Under the pieces are notes generated by a model. It was not told where the DNA came from, did not search any database, and saw only the letters and a list, made by a program, of their open reading frames with translations. Source: Bacteroidales bacterium UBA755 (GTDB lineage Bacteria; Bacteroidota; Bacteroidia; Bacteroidales; UBA932). Taken from it: DNA of 39,525 bases. A program made the translations under genes and the position numbers. This document shows positions 7,931 to 16,408 of the stretch, one piece after another. The stretch lies in NCBI GenBank assembly GCA_002297815.1, contig DBKH01000071.1, positions 315-39,839 on the forward strand, in the 5' to 3' direction. Position 1 is the first letter of the stretch. Each line of letters begins with the position of its first letter.

Positions 7931-8014
7931 TTGTGTCCCTCTTCGGCAACGAAAAGATGGGATATTGTCGCCAGAGAGTCGCCTTTACAGATTAGGTGAA
8001 CGGTACGCTTTGAT

Positions 8015-8035
8015 GCTTCGACAAGCTCAACAACC
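8015..8035. repeat. REP-like element, copy near the rsgA 3' end
   Basis: GCTTCGACAAGCTCAACAAC is one substitution pattern away from the core found at 9051 and 27107. It starts 18 bp beyond the rsgA stop. Confidence 0.6.
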
Positions 8036-8052
8036 ACAGGGTCAGTGACAGG

Positions 8053-9003
8053 CTACCTGAACTTCTTGTCCTCTTCGAGCATGCCGAGGTAGGAGTTGTA
8101 ACGCTCGGCGGAGATTTGGCCGGCATCGACGGCCTGTTTTACGGCGCAGCCGGGCTCGTGGGTGTGGGTGCAGGGGGTAAAACGGCAATTGCGGGAGAAT
8201 TTCAGCATTTCGGGAAAGTAGAGGGCGATCTCCTCTTTCTCAAGATGTACCAGGCCGAAGCCTCTTAGGCCGGGAGAGTCAATGATGAAGCCACCGGATG
8301 CCAACGGGTACATCTCGTACAAGGATGTTGTGTGACGGCCTTGAAGGTGGGCGAGGGATATGTTGCCGACCTTCGGGTTTAGGGAGGGATCCAAGGCCTT
8401 GATTATGGAGGACTTCCCTACTCCGGACTCTCCAGAGAAAAGACAGATGTGGCCGTCCTCAAGACCTCCGATGGCTGCCTTCAACTCATCAATACCCTCA
8501 CCAGTCAAAGCGGAGGTCTCTATCACTCGATAGCCGGCACTTTCGTAGATGCGATGAAAATCAACAAGTTGCTCAGGAAATTCTTTTCTGAATATGTCAA
8601 CCTTGTTCAGGACGATGGTGGCCGGGATGCCATAGACCTCGCAAGTCACCAGCAGCCTGTCCAAAAACGGTAGCTTGATCTCCGGGAAGAAAAGCGTCAC
8701 GACGATGAAAGCCCTGTCCAGATTGGCTGCAATCACGTGAGACTGCCTCGAAAGGTTGGTCGAGCGGCGAATCACATAGTTCTTACGGTCCAGAACCTCG
8801 ACGATCGATGCGGGATGAGTGGCGGTTGGTTCTTCTGAATATTCATAAGTCACCCGGTCGCCCACTGCCACGGGATTTGTCGCCTCACTGCCTTTCAGGC
8901 GCACCTTGCCTTTTAGCACCGCTGGAAAAGGCTGCCACTCTGGCAACCTCGAAAGCAGGAAATGGCTTCCCGCGTTTTTGACCACTGTCGCTTGTCCTTT
9001 CAT
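8053..9003 (-). CDS. rsgA: Ribosome small-subunit-dependent GTPase RsgA
   Basis: Circularly permuted GTPase that acts late in 30S subunit maturation. The N-terminal OB-fold (residues 1-75) is followed by the permuted motif order that defines the family: G4 NKVD at 133-136, then G1 GESGVGKSS at 191-199, then G3 DSPG at 242-245. The C-terminal zinc site has C273, C278, H280 and C286. I start at ATG 9003 (MKGQATVV); the longer frame begins at a TTG inside the promoter. The length of 316 residues is normal. A REP-like element flanks each end of the gene. Confidence 0.95.
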   Translation of the reverse strand: MKGQATVVKNAGSHFLLSRLPEWQPFPAVLKGKVRLKGSEATNPVAVGDRVTYEYSEEPTATHPASIVEVLDRKNYVIRRSTNLSRQSHVIAANLDRAFIVVTLFFPEIKLPFLDRLLVTCEVYGIPATIVLNKVDIFRKEFPEQLVDFHRIYESAGYRVIETSALTGEGIDELKAAIGGLEDGHICLFSGESGVGKSSIIKALDPSLNPKVGNISLAHLQGRHTTSLYEMYPLASGGFIIDSPGLRGFGLVHLEKEEIALYFPEMLKFSRNCRFTPCTHTHEPGCAVKQAVDAGQISAERYNSYLGMLEEDKKFR

Positions 9004-9012
9004 ATTCAGTGA

Positions 9013-9020
9013 CAAAGATA
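9013..9020 (-). promoter_or_regulatory. -7 promoter element of rsgA, nearly leaderless
   Basis: TATCTTTG on the minus strand ends 9 bp before the rsgA ATG, so the transcript leader could be only a few nucleotides. No TTG stands at the expected -33 distance. Confidence 0.45.
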
Positions 9021-9047
9021 GTCAATTTTTCGAGAAATGGCAGACCT

Positions 9048-9070
9048 GTCGCTTCGACAGGCTCAGCGAC
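9048..9070. repeat. REP-like palindrome upstream of rsgA
   Basis: GTCGCT and AGCGAC flank the TCGACAGGCTC core and form a short hairpin. The core matches the sequence repeated inside the gene at 221-2383 and at 27107. Confidence 0.7.
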
Positions 9071-9117
9071 CGATAGAGTTCTGCTCCTAAGGCAATGCGG
9101 TCTCATAGTCAGCGGCC

Positions 9118-9175
9118 AAAGAATATTCATTCCTGAATTTTTGTAACGTGAAAAATTCAGGAATGAATATTCTTT
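9118..9175. terminator. Perfect 25-bp inverted repeat between queF and rsgA
   Basis: The arms at 9118-9142 and 9151-9175 are exact reverse complements with an 8-nt loop (GTAACGTG). It starts 22 bp beyond the queF stop, so it may end queF transcription. The T-run expected of an intrinsic terminator is inside the stem, not after it. The stem is much longer than the other terminators in this window. Confidence 0.6.
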
Positions 9176-9197
9176 GTCCCGTCAATTACCTAAAGTA

Positions 9198-9659
9198 TCA
9201 CTCATGCGTGGCGAAACGCCGCTCGGCGAGGGCCTCGTACTTGGTGCCGGGGCGTCCGTAGTTGGCGTACGGGTAGATGGAGATGCCACCGCGCGGGGTG
9301 AAGAGGCCGGTAACCTCTATGTACTTGGGATCCATTAGCTTGATGAGATCCTTCATGATCTTGTTAACACAATCCTCATGGAAATCTCCGTGATTGCGGA
9401 AACTGAACAAGTACAGTTTCAAGCTCTTGCTCTCGACCATCCGAACGTCAGGAATATAACTGATCCTGATCTCAGCAAAGTCTGGCTGTCCCGTGATTGG
9501 ACACAGGCTCGTGAACTCCGGGCAGTTGAACCTCACCCAATAGTCATTGCCCTGATGCTTGTTGACGAATGTCTCCAGAACCTCCGGAGCGTAGTCACTT
9601 TTATATTCAGTCTTCTTTCCGAGGGACTGAAGGCCCTCCAATTCTCTTCCTTCCGCCAT
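9198..9659 (-). CDS. queF: NADPH-dependent 7-cyano-7-deazaguanine reductase QueF
   Basis: Reduces preQ0 to preQ1 with NADPH in queuosine tRNA-modification synthesis. The short, single-domain (YkvM-like) form is 153 residues long. The active-site Cys is C53 in FTSLCPITGQPDF with Asp D60, and the substrate/NADPH motif is ESKSLKLY at 76-83 followed by FHED with H94 and E95. These positions are each two residues earlier than in the Bacillus enzyme (recalled numbering). The gene begins 30 bp after the stop of the yhhQ transporter gene, so the two probably form a queuosine operon. Confidence 0.95.
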   Translation of the reverse strand: MAEGRELEGLQSLGKKTEYKSDYAPEVLETFVNKHQGNDYWVRFNCPEFTSLCPITGQPDFAEIRISYIPDVRMVESKSLKLYLFSFRNHGDFHEDCVNKIMKDLIKLMDPKYIEVTGLFTPRGGISIYPYANYGRPGTKYEALAERRFATHE

Positions 9660-9689
9660 AATATTCAGCCAAAATACCTGTTGACAGGG

Positions 9690-10406
9690 TTATATTTCAT
9701 TAACTTTAAATGGATTATAGGATATGTTCTGATCGTAGGTGTCAATCCCTTCATGCGCCTTGACTTTGCGCACAACCCAAGAGGTGACAGGCAGGATGAT
9801 GATCTCGTACAAGGTTTTCGCCACGACCTGAGTGAACATCAGACTGATTACTGCCTTAAATGGAAGCAAACCTCCGAACGCTATCGGAAAAAAGATCAAG
9901 GAATCTGTCGCCTCTCCCCCGATGGTGGAGATGATGGCCCTCCAGCCAAAGCCTTTACCTTTGGTCGCCACCTTCATCTTGGACATTATCCACGCATTGA
10001 CTGTTGAGCCTGCGATAAAGGCCAGGAGTGAGCCGACCATTGACCTTGGAACTAACCCGAAAAGGGAGTTGAAGCTCTCTGCGGCTGCGTAACTGTCCTC
10101 GAACATCGGTTTAGGCAACTTCGTTACGATGAACGAGGCGATGGACACAAAGAGGCACATCGCGAAGCCGATCCAGATTGTCAGACGAGCCTTTTTGTAG
10201 CCATAAACCTCTGTAAGGCAATCGTTAAGGATGTAAGAGATCGGAAACAGAAGTACCGCTCCGGTCAGTTGCACGGGAAGAGGTCCGACTTGCCAGAGTC
10301 TTGGGATGAAGATGTTGGAAACTACCAGACACACGCAGAATGTCACTGACATCCACACGTAGGTAACAGACAGCGTCTCACGCTGTTGATTTGTTGAATT
10401 TGACAT
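9690..10406 (-). CDS. yhhQ: Queuosine precursor transporter, YhhQ family
   Basis: Integral membrane protein of 238 residues, member of the VUT/DUF165 family that imports preQ0 or preQ1. Six or so hydrophobic helices are visible, and the family motif LNDCLTEVYGYKKAR follows the second or third helix. A glycine/glutamate motif (TIGGEATDSLIFFPIAF) near residue 165 is also characteristic. I start at ATG 10406 (MSNSTNQQ), which has AAGAAAG upstream and suits the family; the open frame continues to 10505 but through the promoter. It lies directly upstream of queF, so import and local reduction of the precursor are genetically linked. Confidence 0.93.
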   Translation of the reverse strand: MSNSTNQQRETLSVTYVWMSVTFCVCLVVSNIFIPRLWQVGPLPVQLTGAVLLFPISYILNDCLTEVYGYKKARLTIWIGFAMCLFVSIASFIVTKLPKPMFEDSYAAAESFNSLFGLVPRSMVGSLLAFIAGSTVNAWIMSKMKVATKGKGFGWRAIISTIGGEATDSLIFFPIAFGGLLPFKAVISLMFTQVVAKTLYEIIILPVTSWVVRKVKAHEGIDTYDQNISYNPFKVNEI

Positions 10407-10483
10407 TGTCTTTCTTGTTTTTAACGTGGTTTCAAGAACACAGGGCCATTCCTTTGTCAGAGGGCCGGACCCTTTTGCGACTG

Positions 10484-10491
10484 CAAAGATA
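10484..10491 (-). promoter_or_regulatory. -7 promoter element for yhhQ-queF
   Basis: TATCTTTG on the minus strand lies about 78 bp before the chosen yhhQ start. The leader contains a small AGGG/CCCT hairpin. I looked for a preQ1 riboswitch here and do not see one of the known types. Confidence 0.5.
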
Positions 10492-10543
10492 CAAATATTC
10501 CACATAAAATTCCTATCTTTACGACTTTAAAAATCGACAAACA

Positions 10544-11527
10544 ATGCTGACACAGGAAACTATTGACGCTGCCGTCAAAAATCTTTTCAATGAAATAAAG
10601 TTTACGGACAAGCCTTCCGGGCTTTACGATCCTCTAAGATACATGATAAAGATTGGGGGAAAACGGATTCGCCCAACACTGTGTCTGACGGCATATTCAC
10701 TCTACAAGAACGAGTTGACTCCGGAGATTCTGGAGCCTGCCGCAGGAATAGAAGTGTTCCACAGTTTTACCCTCATCCACGATGACATCATGGACAAGTC
10801 TCCTCTTCGTCGAGGTGTGGACACGGTATGGAAAAAATGGGACCCAGACACTGCAATCCTTTCCGGAGATGTGATGTGCATCGACAGCTATGCAAGGATA
10901 GCAAAGGCTCCGCAAGCCGTTGTCAGAGATGTCCTTGACCTCTTCACAAAGACTTCAGCGGAAGTGTGCGAAGGTCAGCAGTATGACATGGATTTCGAGC
11001 GCATTCAGACAGTACCGATGGAGGATTACATGAGCATGATAGGTCTGAAAACCAGCGTCTTGATTGCCTGCGCTGCGAAGATGGGCGCAATCATTGCGGG
11101 AGCGCCTGAACTGGATTGCAACTGTCTCTACAACTATGGCTACAATCTAGGATTGGCCTTTCAGGTGGCCGATGATTATCTTGACGCGTTCGGTGACGTA
11201 AAGGTCTTCGGGAAACCAATCGGAGGAGACATCCTCAACGGAAAGAAAAGCTGGCTAACAGTTAGGGCTTTCGAGAAGGCCGATGAGACCTTAAAGTCTA
11301 GACTTCTTGACGCGATGTCCATGAAGACAGAGACCGAAGAGGAAAAATCGACGAAAATAGGCAGGGTTAAGGACATCTACAATACCCTAAAGGTAAGCGA
11401 AGACGCCCAAAAGGAGATTATCGAATTGACCGAGAAAGCTCTTGGCTGTGTTACAGACCTTTACGAAGAAGAGAGGTTGCAAGTCCTCAGGAATTTCGCT
11501 GACATCCTCATTGGACGCACGAAGTAA
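10544..11527 (+). CDS. Polyprenyl (trans-isoprenyl) diphosphate synthase
   Basis: Condenses isopentenyl diphosphate with allylic diphosphates to make FPP, GGPP or longer chains. Both aspartate-rich motifs are intact: DDIMD at residues 80-84 followed by the RR of SPLRRG, and DDYLD at 210-214 in the FQVADDYLD context. GGKRIRP at 38-44 binds IPP diphosphate. A phenylalanine five residues before the first motif (F75) would usually limit chain length, favouring C15-C20 products; that is inference. The 327 residues are normal for the family. The gene is divergent from yhhQ, and a TATCTTTA box at 10514-10521 may be its -7 element. A strong terminator follows at 11575. Confidence 0.9.
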   Translation: MLTQETIDAAVKNLFNEIKFTDKPSGLYDPLRYMIKIGGKRIRPTLCLTAYSLYKNELTPEILEPAAGIEVFHSFTLIHDDIMDKSPLRRGVDTVWKKWDPDTAILSGDVMCIDSYARIAKAPQAVVRDVLDLFTKTSAEVCEGQQYDMDFERIQTVPMEDYMSMIGLKTSVLIACAAKMGAIIAGAPELDCNCLYNYGYNLGLAFQVADDYLDAFGDVKVFGKPIGGDILNGKKSWLTVRAFEKADETLKSRLLDAMSMKTETEEEKSTKIGRVKDIYNTLKVSEDAQKEIIELTEKALGCVTDLYEEERLQVLRNFADILIGRTK

Positions 11528-11574
11528 GCAGCAAGCCGTGGCAGACAACCAATTGAATTTCAGACAATAAAGCA

Positions 11575-11613
11575 ATGTCCTGATGTCGTTTTCGACACCA
11601 GGACATCTTTTAT
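11575..11613. terminator. Intrinsic terminator between convergent genes
   Basis: Arms 11575-11588 and 11593-11606 pair over 14 bp with one mismatch around a TTTT loop, followed by CTTTTATTTT. It sits between the plus-strand polyprenyl synthase and the minus-strand beta-galactosidase and may serve both. Confidence 0.85.
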
Positions 11614-11650
11614 TTTATTAATAACCAAAGCGTTAAGTGTCACGCTTTCT

Positions 11651-14600
11651 TTAGTTGTTCACCGGACGGAGAACGAACCTGAACTCACGTTCTGCGGCTG
11701 GAACCATGTAGTTATCCAATGGGAGTGTGCCCCATGAGTTAATTCCTCCGACACCCATCTGAATGAGGTCGAAGTTGACGTAGGTGGTACCGTTCGATCG
11801 ATCGTTCTCATGAGCCTTAGCCTTGAGGTTCAGAGAGTGACGAGCCACTCCGTTCTGGGTGTTGGTCTTGTTGGCACGCTCAGGGGTACCGTTTTCCAGA
11901 CAATCCAGATCCTTCATGGAGAATGGAAGGGCAGAAGCGGAGAACTTACCCTCAGCGGAAATCTCAAGACCTGCTCCGTCTGGATCCAAGACACGGAAAT
12001 AGCTCAGTTCAGTCTTGGTACCAGATTCCTGAGTACGCACGTAGCCATAGTGGTACTGCTCATTGACGCTCTGGGTGTAGTGTCCGATGACAGCAGACGA
12101 GTTTCTGTCGGAATAGTTCTCCCAAGGGCCCTTGCCATAGAAATCGACTGTTGAGAAGCGGCCTGGCATCGCGAATTTCATTCCAAAGCGCATGAGGGAA
12201 GGGGTCTTGGACAGATTGCCAGCATCTTTCATCGACTCAGTCACCTTGATGGTTCCGTCAGGGAAGATCTCGTAAAACATCTTAATTGTAGCAGCGCCAC
12301 CGGCAATAGGTTCATATTCAGCAGACAACGACATCAAACCTACGCCATCGGTTGCCTTATCCACAATCAATGAGCCAACCTTAAGTTTGTAGGCCGGGTA
12401 ACGCCAGGTATTGTACATCTCGCGGATCTTGCCGGAGCCCATATCGTTCTCAGTCGGGGCACGGGCGAACTCTGGAGTCAAAGGTTCGGAAAGCATTTGG
12501 ACACCATTAACAGTGTAACTGGAAAGAAATCCGGTAGTCTTGTCGAATGTCGCTGTCCAATCGGCAATCCTTTCAGCTGTGGTGCCTGCAAAAGCGAAAG
12601 AGCCGGAGAAATCATAATCATCGGCAGTTTCACTTTGAGCCAAGGTCTTGCCGCTGACCAAAGCGGAACCTGCCCTAAACACAGAGCCCGATCTCTTTTT
12701 CAACTCAAACTGCTCATAAGAAACCTCAGTACCGGCAGGAAGCAATCCATCTGCGGTCTTAAGGACATAGGAAATGTTAAGGAATATGTCAGCGTCTGTC
12801 TCAGGAAGAGAACCGATTGGCACGTCCACGGTGACAGTTTTCTGAGGAGCGATGTCCAGATTCTCAACAATGCCTGAGGAGACTGCAAAGCCGTCAACAG
12901 TAACGTTCCAAAGCATCCGGTATTGGCTCAAATCCTTGAAGAAGTGCTCATTGTAGATGCTCACTTTTCCCTGCCCGGCAAGTGACGTAAGAATATTCCT
13001 GTGTTGGTAACGGACTTCATAAGCATGTGGATGCAGGGTTCTGTCAGCGGCAATCACACCGTTGCAGTTAAACGACCCGTCCGAAGGGTCATATTCATTG
13101 AAATCGCCTCCGAAAGCGAAGATGTGGTCGGTGCCACTGTCCTTTGAAGGCCAACGTAGAGCCTGATCAACGAAATCCCAAATGAAACCTCCTTGATAGG
13201 TCGGGTACTTACGAATAAGGTCCCAATACTCTTTGAAATTTCCCATCGAATTTCCCATAGCGTGGGCATATTCACACTGGATCAGAGGCTTGCCGCTGTT
13301 GCTGTTAATGATAGTAATGCACTCCTCCGGAGATATGTACATCGGGCAGATGATGTCAGTACCTTCGCCCATCTCCGCTCTTTCATACTGGACAGGCCTT
13401 GATGGGTCATTCTCCTTCATCCAATTGTAGCAAGCCATGAAGTTCTCTCCGAAACCGGCCTCGTTGCCAAGGCTCCAGATGATTACGGACGGATGGTTGA
13501 AGTCCCTGCGGAGCATCCTCTGGTCACGAATCAGATGAGCGGCCTTGAAATCAGCTCTGTGAGCTAAAGACTCTTTTCCGTAGCCCATTCCGTGGGACTC
13601 AATGTTGCCTTCGTCAACAACGTAGAGGCCGTACTTGTCACAGAGAGCGTACCAGCGAGGATCATCCGGGTAGTGACAGGTGCGCACCGCGTTCATATTC
13701 AGTTCTTTCATGATGCGGATGTCCCTGATCATATCCTCTTCTGAAACCACATAGCCCTTGTCGGCGTTCATCTCGTGGCGGTCCGCACCCTTGATGAGAA
13801 CAGGCTGGCCGTTGACAAGCAACTGGCCCTTCTTGATCTCCACAGTGCGGAATCCGAAATCAATCGATGTGCTTTCCACAACGTCCTTTTTGTCAGAGGC
13901 GGTCACTTTCAATGTGTAAAGGTTCGGAATCTCCGCGCTCCAAAGTGACGGGTTCGGGACGTTTCCGTTCAGGACCGCCACGCCTTTGACTGGAGAAGCC
14001 TCTCGGTAGGCCACCTGATTTCCGTTCTTGTCAATAACGGTGACACGTACGTTCCTCACCCCTTTTGTGACCTTAGCTTTGACTGTGAAGTTTCCGTCCT
14101 TGCCTGCGATGACGTTCACATCCTCGATGCGATCCTTCTCACGAGTATAGACATAGACTCCGCGGGCGATTCCACTTAGTCTCCAGAAGTCCTGGTCCTC
14201 AAGATAGGAGCCGTCGCACCAGCGGAATATCTCAAGGGCGATGAGGTTCTCTCCAGCCTTGACGTACTTAGTGAGGTCGAAACGTGCCTCAAGCTTGCTG
14301 TCCTCGCTGTAGCCGACCATCTTTCCATTAACCCAGACGCGTACGTTGGACGTGGCCGAGCCGATGCAGAGGCAGATCTGCTTCCCGATCCAAGACTTGT
14401 CAACATTGAATGTACGACGGTACTGGCCAACATAATTGTGCTCGGTTGCTGGATAAGGTGGATTGTTCTGGTAGTGTCCTCTCCACGCGTAGCCGACATT
14501 CACATAAACCGGATCTTTGTACCCGTTCAGTTCCCACATTCCCGGAACCGGAATCGTGCCCCACACGGAATCATTGTAGTCCACGGCCTCGAAGCCCTTG

Positions 14601-14812
14601 GTCCGGCCTTCAATGGTCTCGTTCCACTTGAACTTCCAGACTCCGTTCAGTGACAGAGTTTTCTGCTGGTCTGTCACAAATGTGGCCGCCATCGGCAAAC
14701 GATTCTCCTCGAACACGTTAGGATCCTGCCACGGTTCCATCTTGTTGTTTTTCTCCGCCAATAGCGGGGTCGCGGCCAGAGCAGCCGCAAGAATCAGTAG
14801 TAACTTTTTCAT
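11651..14812 (-). CDS. Secreted GH2 beta-galactosidase
   Basis: Family 2 glycoside hydrolase that removes terminal beta-linked galactose. From ATG 14812 the protein has a signal peptide (MKKLLLILAAALAATPLLA). The sugar-binding domain, immunoglobulin-like domain and TIM barrel follow in the LacZ order. The acid/base glutamate is E451 in SLGNEAG and the nucleophile E514 in QCEYAHAMGN; RHEMNADKGY is the usual barrel motif. A C-terminal Bgal small-chain domain completes a full-length enzyme of 1053 residues. It is the last gene of the polysaccharide utilisation locus but has its own -7 box, so it may also be expressed alone. Location is probably periplasmic; there is no lipobox cysteine. Confidence 0.93.
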   Translation of the reverse strand: MKKLLLILAAALAATPLLAEKNNKMEPWQDPNVFEENRLPMAATFVTDQQKTLSLNGVWKFKWNETIEGRTKGFEAVDYNDSVWGTIPVPGMWELNGYKDPVYVNVGYAWRGHYQNNPPYPATEHNYVGQYRRTFNVDKSWIGKQICLCIGSATSNVRVWVNGKMVGYSEDSKLEARFDLTKYVKAGENLIALEIFRWCDGSYLEDQDFWRLSGIARGVYVYTREKDRIEDVNVIAGKDGNFTVKAKVTKGVRNVRVTVIDKNGNQVAYREASPVKGVAVLNGNVPNPSLWSAEIPNLYTLKVTASDKKDVVESTSIDFGFRTVEIKKGQLLVNGQPVLIKGADRHEMNADKGYVVSEEDMIRDIRIMKELNMNAVRTCHYPDDPRWYALCDKYGLYVVDEGNIESHGMGYGKESLAHRADFKAAHLIRDQRMLRRDFNHPSVIIWSLGNEAGFGENFMACYNWMKENDPSRPVQYERAEMGEGTDIICPMYISPEECITIINSNSGKPLIQCEYAHAMGNSMGNFKEYWDLIRKYPTYQGGFIWDFVDQALRWPSKDSGTDHIFAFGGDFNEYDPSDGSFNCNGVIAADRTLHPHAYEVRYQHRNILTSLAGQGKVSIYNEHFFKDLSQYRMLWNVTVDGFAVSSGIVENLDIAPQKTVTVDVPIGSLPETDADIFLNISYVLKTADGLLPAGTEVSYEQFELKKRSGSVFRAGSALVSGKTLAQSETADDYDFSGSFAFAGTTAERIADWTATFDKTTGFLSSYTVNGVQMLSEPLTPEFARAPTENDMGSGKIREMYNTWRYPAYKLKVGSLIVDKATDGVGLMSLSAEYEPIAGGAATIKMFYEIFPDGTIKVTESMKDAGNLSKTPSLMRFGMKFAMPGRFSTVDFYGKGPWENYSDRNSSAVIGHYTQSVNEQYHYGYVRTQESGTKTELSYFRVLDPDGAGLEISAEGKFSASALPFSMKDLDCLENGTPERANKTNTQNGVARHSLNLKAKAHENDRSNGTTYVNFDLIQMGVGGINSWGTLPLDNYMVPAAEREFRFVLRPVNN

Positions 14813-14882
14813 ATCAAACGCATTGCTTTCATCAATCATGTTGTCTTTGTAAAACATTGGCACATTACAAGCCAATAGATTT

Positions 14883-14890
14883 CAAAGATA
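14883..14890 (-). promoter_or_regulatory. -7 promoter element for the beta-galactosidase gene
   Basis: TATCTTTG on the minus strand about 70 bp before the start. No clear TTG is at -33. Confidence 0.5.
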
Positions 14891-14947
14891 CGGAATTATT
14901 TTGACTCCAGCATTATTGCGGATTCAATTTGTCCTTATCTAATTGCA

Positions 14948-16408
14948 TTATCTGACCTTTACCGAATTCAGCTTTACCCAGCCACCAGCAGTCCCAGTGT
15001 CAACCGCAAGCCGAATCCCTGGCCTGTCATCCTCCAATGTGTCAACAATAGCCACGCCCCAGGTGTAATCTCCCACAGGGACACCGTCTATTTTCACATT
15101 GAACAGATAGTCCACATCATTCCCCTTCAGGAACGTACCTGGATCGGATTGCGAATCCACGAACACCCTTAATGGCTGGTCTTCAACATCCAGCAAAGCG
15201 AAAGCGACACGATACTTTCCTCCCCAACGCTTGTTTGAATTCGGGAATATTCCTGACGCAAGGTTTTCCCAACGATGCCCGATGCTGACCAACGATCCGT
15301 TTCTGACTTTCACAGGCAACGAGACAATCTCCGGACAAAGCCTATACCCTCCATTACGAACAAAAGCCTCGACCAGATCCGGGGCTTTGGAGAGCCACCG
15401 CTGCGCCTCAAGAGGTCTTCGCAGATCCAGCGTGTTGAAATGATAATCTATGGCATCCTTGTACGTAGCCTCAAAGACCTGTCGCCAATTCTTGAAATGA
15501 TATTTGGGATCATCAAAGCCAAGACTGTCTGAATCGTCACCCTTCCAATAGCATGATTCTCCTATCAAAAGGGTTCCGGGATAAAGGCTTGACACCGTGG
15601 CTTTCTCTTTATCGGTAAACCATTTGCTTCCCAATCCGTCCCGACGGAAAGCATAACCGTCGCGATCCACGGCAATGTCCTTCTCAGAATCGAAGCCAAA
15701 ACCGCTGCACACCGGCATGACAAGGGGAACGCGCTTGAATCGACGGCCATAAAGATTTGTAAACCATGCAAGCACCTCATCCTTGTCACCTTTGTCTGTG
15801 ATGTTCAGATGATGGCACTCTCCCCACCAGCCAGCATTGACTCCATCAACAAAGTCAACGATGTCCGGGTTGTCATATTCCTCAGCAAATGCGGTCACGA
15901 AGTCAGCCAGTTTCTCTCTGAACACGGGATCATCAATGTACGGAGTCCAGAGACCATCCACGATGCGTCCTTTCGCTCCTGCCTTCCTGACATAGTCGGG
16001 AGTGGCTTGCCTAAGATTGTCCTTGCTGTCGTAATAGATTCTGAACGCAAGTCTGAGTCCACGATCCAAGGCTCCTTTAATGAGTTTCCGGTAATTCTCG
16101 TCATACTTCCATGCATAATGCCCTTCCTCTGGTTCCATGTCAGACCAACGCCAACGCACATAAAAGAACGAGGCGTAAGGGACAAAGTCATCCAAGGCTT
16201 TCCAATAGCTGTCAGCTTCGGCCACCTCTCCGTCAGCGTCGTCGTAGAGCCCCCAGCCACAGCATGGATTTCGAAGTACAGACACAGTGTCAGCGGTCAA
16301 TGAAACCTCAACATTGCCTTTAATGGAGAAAACCGATGGTTTACTGTCACAACCGACAAAGGGAATGACCACGATGACGGCCAATAAAATATTCTTTATC
16401 AGACTCAT
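14948..16408 (-). CDS. DUF4832-type putative glycoside hydrolase lipoprotein
   Basis: Probable surface or periplasmic lipoprotein: from ATG 16408 the signal ends in the lipobox FVGC. The body resembles DUF4832 (with DUF4874-like N-terminus) proteins: NPCCGWGLY near residue 47, then YVRWRWSDMEPEEGHYAW, a beta-strand/loop typical of TIM-barrel hydrolases. Candidate catalytic acids are the glutamates in NAGWWGECHHL and LLIGESCYW; neither is proven. The C-terminal 120 residues look like a beta-sandwich. Its ATG overlaps the stop of the FAD-oxidoreductase gene (ATGA), so the two are co-translated. It is assigned to the PUL by position; the substrate is unknown. The start 39 bp further upstream would disrupt the signal peptide. 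Confidence 0.7.
   Translation of the reverse strand: MSLIKNILLAVIVVIPFVGCDSKPSVFSIKGNVEVSLTADTVSVLRNPCCGWGLYDDADGEVAEADSYWKALDDFVPYASFFYVRWRWSDMEPEEGHYAWKYDENYRKLIKGALDRGLRLAFRIYYDSKDNLRQATPDYVRKAGAKGRIVDGLWTPYIDDPVFREKLADFVTAFAEEYDNPDIVDFVDGVNAGWWGECHHLNITDKGDKDEVLAWFTNLYGRRFKRVPLVMPVCSGFGFDSEKDIAVDRDGYAFRRDGLGSKWFTDKEKATVSSLYPGTLLIGESCYWKGDDSDSLGFDDPKYHFKNWRQVFEATYKDAIDYHFNTLDLRRPLEAQRWLSKAPDLVEAFVRNGGYRLCPEIVSLPVKVRNGSLVSIGHRWENLASGIFPNSNKRWGGKYRVAFALLDVEDQPLRVFVDSQSDPGTFLKGNDVDYLFNVKIDGVPVGDYTWGVAIVDTLEDDRPGIRLAVDTGTAGGWVKLNSVKVR

Noticed and set aside
8885..9130. Minus-strand open frame containing VAEPVEA upstream of rsgA
   Set aside because: It is the translation of a REP-like copy and overlaps the rsgA promoter and start.
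10407..10483. preQ1 riboswitch upstream of yhhQ-queF
   Set aside because: The leader has only a short AGGG/CCCT hairpin with a 5-nt loop; the A-rich tail and loop pairing of known preQ1 classes are not present.
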